A stretch of DNA of 33,041 nt from Nitriliruptorales bacterium (lineage in GTDB: Bacteria; Actinomycetota; Nitriliruptoria; Nitriliruptorales; Nitriliruptoraceae), in assembly GCA_024637135.1 (NCBI GenBank), contig JAGXFT010000057.1, positions 1 to 33,041 on the forward strand, read 5' to 3'. Of the stretch, positions 31,086-33,041 are shown piece after piece. How positions within the stretch are numbered: position 1 is the first letter of the stretch; every line of letters begins with the position of its first letter. A program made the translations under genes and the position numbers. The notes below the pieces were generated by a model. That model saw only the letters and a program-made list of their open reading frames with translations. It was not told the origin of the DNA and did not search any database.

Positions 31086-31677
31086 TGGTCATCCTCTCAT
31101 CGGATTCGTCGGGAAGGCTGTCGGTGATCTGGTTGGGTGACGACTCGTGCCGAGTACGCCACTGGCGCCACACCGCGCGCCAGGCCTCCACACAAGTACT
31201 GCCACCGCGGAACACGCGAACGTGACACCCTGTGCGTTCGCCGCTCGCCCCACAGCGAGCTGGTTGGAGGATGGCTACGACGACGCGGCCGAGGCGGCCC
31301 GGTCCGACGCCGGACCGACCAAGCGGTCCTGACCCACGCAAGTCCCTGACGCGGATCGCCTCAACGCCCAGGCTCAGGCCCTTGCCGTCGAGAGCGGCTC
31401 AACGCCGCGGGGTAGCGAGATCAGCTGATCTCCTAGGGTTGACGCTTCCGGGGAAGCACCTTCGGGGAGTGTCGAGATCGGCGGCTCTCAGAGGTTTGGT
31501 GCTGGCGGCCTCAGGTTGGCGAGGTGACCGTTGGCACATGCCCTTCACGGCGACGGAGCGTGACGCTGTCGGCCACGTTTTGGAGCGTCGTGGCTGGGGG
31601 AGTGTGTGGATCAGCGGTGGTTGCGGGTTGGCGGATTATGCTGCCTGTGACGGCCAACGTCGAGGGCAGGGCGGCTG
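31086..31677. other. Non-coding stretch with degenerate repeats and a 16-bp palindrome
   Basis: No gene is supported in these 590 bases. There is a perfect palindrome GAGATCAGCTGATCTC (31417-31432) and an imperfect direct repeat: the unit around 31407-31445 recurs at 31462-31502 (shared CGGGG, CGAGATC, TCTC and AGG blocks, starts 57 bases apart for CGAGATC). In one plus frame both copies read as similar peptides (RGVARSADL and RGVSRSAAL), but the frame has no convincing start, ribosome site or codon pattern. A small hairpin GCTTCC/GGAAGC lies between the copies (31444-31457). Confidence 0.5.
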
Positions 31678-32577
31678 GTGGGGGTGGATGGTTCGGACAT
31701 GCAGGTGCCGGTTGGCGATCGGGTGGTGCAGGTCTGGGTAGGCGGGGTCGCCGGTGGGCCGGTGCTGGTATTACAGCCGGGCACGCCCGCGCCCCCGGTG
31801 GCCTGGCCGTCGTTGGAATCCATCGCGGCGTCGCGTGGTCTGCGCCTGGTGTCCTACGCCCGGCCCGGCTACTCGGGGTCGACCCGCCACGAGGGGCGCC
31901 AGGTCGTCGACGCGGCCACCGACGTGGCCGCCGTGCTGGATGCCCTTGGTGTTGGCGAGTTCGTCACGATCGGGCATTCGGGGGGTGGCCCTCATGCCGT
32001 GGCATGTGCCGCGGTCCTTGCCGATCGCTGCCGGGCCGCGACCTCGTTGGCCGGTGTGGCTCCCCATGACCTGCATGCGGCCAGGTGGATGGAGGGCATG
32101 GCCGACGAGAACGTCGAGGAGTTCTCGATCGTGCTGGAAGGACCAGCCGCGTTGCGCCGCCACCTGTCGGCAGAACTTGCTGCCTATGCGGGTGTGACCG
32201 CCGCCGACGTCGCCGAGGCGCTGGGCGGCCTGGTCACCGCGGTCGATCGTGCTGCGCTCATCGGGGACTTGGCCGACATGGTGGCACGCAGCCTGCGCCG
32301 GGCCGCCGTGGACGGACTGGACGGCTGGATCGACGACGACCTCGCGGTCATGTCGCCGTGGGGCTTCGACCCGGCCGCCATCGATGTGCCCGTGGCGGTG
32401 TGGCAGGGCCGCCACGACGCCATGGTGCCCTTCCGGCACGGCCAGTGGCTGGCCACCGACATTGCCAGCGCGCACCCTCGCCTGGCAGACGACGAGGGCC
32501 ACCTGTCCCTGCTCACCCGACGTCTCGGCGACATCGTCGACGACCTGCTCGCGTTGGGCGACATCCCGACACGCTGA
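31678..32577 (+). CDS. Alpha/beta-fold hydrolase
   Basis: A 299-residue cytosolic hydrolase of the alpha/beta superfamily; substrate unknown. After strand VLVLQPGTPAPPVAW (oxyanion region) and RLVSYARPGYSGS come the nucleophile elbow TIGHSGGGPHAVA (Ser about 106), a cap region (about 135-215), the acid in VWQGRHDAMVP (Asp about 243), and the histidine in DDEGHLSLL (His about 278), so the triad is complete. GTG 31678 follows a purine-rich GAGGGCAGG; GTG 31684 or ATG 31699 are alternative starts. It stands alone within the putative element, about 590 bases from the excisionase-like gene and 340 from the antitoxin gene. Confidence 0.85.
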   Translation: MGVDGSDMQVPVGDRVVQVWVGGVAGGPVLVLQPGTPAPPVAWPSLESIAASRGLRLVSYARPGYSGSTRHEGRQVVDAATDVAAVLDALGVGEFVTIGHSGGGPHAVACAAVLADRCRAATSLAGVAPHDLHAARWMEGMADENVEEFSIVLEGPAALRRHLSAELAAYAGVTAADVAEALGGLVTAVDRAALIGDLADMVARSLRRAAVDGLDGWIDDDLAVMSPWGFDPAAIDVPVAVWQGRHDAMVPFRHGQWLATDIASAHPRLADDEGHLSLLTRRLGDIVDDLLALGDIPTR

Positions 32578-32884
32578 TCCCGGGCCATCGCACCCGGACC
32601 GGTCATGTCGTTAGATCGACCGGATGGTCCTCGGTTTCTGCGTCGCAAGGGGCAGCAGTCGCGGGGCGCCGAACGCGATGACGCATGTCCCGAATCCGCA
32701 GGCCTGCGCGAGGGCCACCCGGAGCCGCCGGAAGAACCGGGATCGGTGGATACCGGAGGGTCGACGCCGCGCGGTAGTCCCCGTTACGTACGGGTCGGAC
32801 CGCTCCCGCGGAGGCGCGATCCCGCACAAAACCGTCGTCCACATGTCGCTTACATGACCGGTCACCGAAGCCATCGGTCGGTAC
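32578..32884. other. Intergenic stretch, no gene supported
   Basis: Short overlapping open frames on both strands lack ribosome sites and family motifs. GC drops towards 32830-32884, where the promoter of the downstream antitoxin gene should be. Confidence 0.4.
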
Positions 32885-32908
32885 CCTTACCTCTAGTCGC
32901 AGGTAAGG
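32885..32908 (+). promoter_or_regulatory. Palindromic operator ahead of the AbrB-type gene
   Basis: CCTTACCT (32885-32892) is exactly complementary to AGGTAAGG (32901-32908), 8 bases apart and ending 7 bases before the start codon, overlapping the ribosome site AAGGA. AbrB/VapB-type antitoxins typically repress their own promoter through such sites. Confidence 0.6.
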
Positions 32909-32915
32909 AAGCGGT

Positions 32916-33041
32916 ATGGATGTCAGCGCCACCGTCACGGCCAAGGGCCAGGTGACGATCCCCAAGCAGGTACGTGACGAGCTGGGCCTCCACGAGGGCG
33001 ACCGGATCCTGTTCAGGGTCGTGGATGGTCGAGCCGTGCTC
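32916..33041 (+). CDS. AbrB/MazE/SpoVT-type antitoxin (N-terminal part)
   Basis: The first 42 codons of a swapped-hairpin AbrB-domain protein: VTAKGQVTIPKQVRDELGLHEGD is the family's hallmark beta-hairpin/helix, followed by RILFRVVDGRAVL. Such proteins are dimeric DNA-binding antitoxins or regulators of 70-90 residues, usually followed by a PIN-domain or MazF toxin. ATG 32916 has AAGGA 6-7 bases upstream. The gene runs off the window, so the partner toxin is not visible. The palindrome just upstream fits autoregulation. Confidence 0.88.
   Translation, partial: MDVSATVTAKGQVTIPKQVRDELGLHEGDRILFRVVDGRAVL

Larger units (their letters stand above)
29256..33041. mobile_element. Putative integrated element (one end only; decayed or rearranged)
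   Basis: The region right of the tRNA-Ser fragment carries accessory genes: a Fic protein, an AlpA/Xis-type excisionase, an alpha/beta hydrolase and an AbrB-type antitoxin, with long non-coding stretches and locally lower GC, in contrast to the dense core genes to the left. Because the tRNA is on the minus strand, the reconstituted tRNA-Ser should lie further right, outside the window. No integrase gene is visible between the fragment and the excisionase, where actinobacterial elements of the pSAM2 type usually have one. The element boundary is inferred. Confidence 0.5.

Noticed and set aside
31232-31741. A 169-codon plus-strand frame with the repeated RGVxRSA peptides
   Set aside because: No ribosome site at a sensible start, unusual composition (Arg/Trp/Cys/Gly) and overlap with the hydrolase gene; the repeat is better explained at DNA level.
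32603-32965. Overlapping small frames on both strands before the antitoxin gene
   Set aside because: None has a recognisable motif or ribosome site, and one minus-strand frame overlaps the antitoxin and its operator.

Overview
The window is about 70% GC and reads as chromosomal DNA of a high-GC Actinomycetota. The evidence is a WhiB-family regulator, a PonA2-type penicillin-binding protein with PASTA domains, a small SRP RNA next to dnaX/recR, GTG/TTG starts, and gene order matching the Rv3677c-Rv3683 block of Mycobacterium tuberculosis. An ATP-type rather than GTP-type PEP carboxykinase argues against mycobacteria or streptomycetes and suggests a deep-branching class (Nitriliruptoria/Euzebya-like is my guess, not proven).

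Layout. 1-1140: the end of a histidine-phosphatase gene, two copies of a 42-bp palindromic repeat, and a decayed serpin gene. 1180-3690: ATP-type PEPCK (-) with an unusual leader, and a conserved actinobacterial small protein (+). 3711-7581: a minus-strand cluster NfeD - DUF4177-like - RidA - Nudix - MBL hydrolase with overlapping or nearly overlapping starts. 7729-10849: a tightly overlapped operon of two ArsA/Get3-like ATPases and a YbjN-domain protein. 10929-15285: WhiB (-), PonA2 and a membrane-anchored metallophosphoesterase, the latter two overlapping. 15494-15942: tRNA-Pro(CGG) and a frameshifted MazG-like gene. 16016-21064: class II fructose-bisphosphate aldolase (-), a large secreted plant-type subtilase (+), and a lipoprotein (-). 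21319-27615: asd, ask, a VIT-family transporter, recR and dnaX, all minus. 27747-28913: galE (+) and the SRP RNA (-).

From 29256 to the right edge the character changes. A 55-nt fragment holding only the 3' part of tRNA-Ser(GGA), broken exactly at the anticodon loop and still followed by the tRNA terminator, looks like the displaced attachment site of an integrated element. To its right are tandem repeats, a Fic protein, an AlpA/Xis-like excisionase, a poorly coding stretch with degenerate repeats, an alpha/beta hydrolase and the start of an AbrB/VapB-type antitoxin with a palindromic operator. The intact tRNA and other end are predicted to lie beyond the window.

Functional themes are central carbon metabolism (PEPCK, aldolase, galE), lysine/threonine precursor synthesis (ask, asd), cell-envelope assembly (PonA2 and conserved neighbours), damage clean-up enzymes (RidA, Nudix, MazG), DNA replication/repair (dnaX, recR), and an accessory island.
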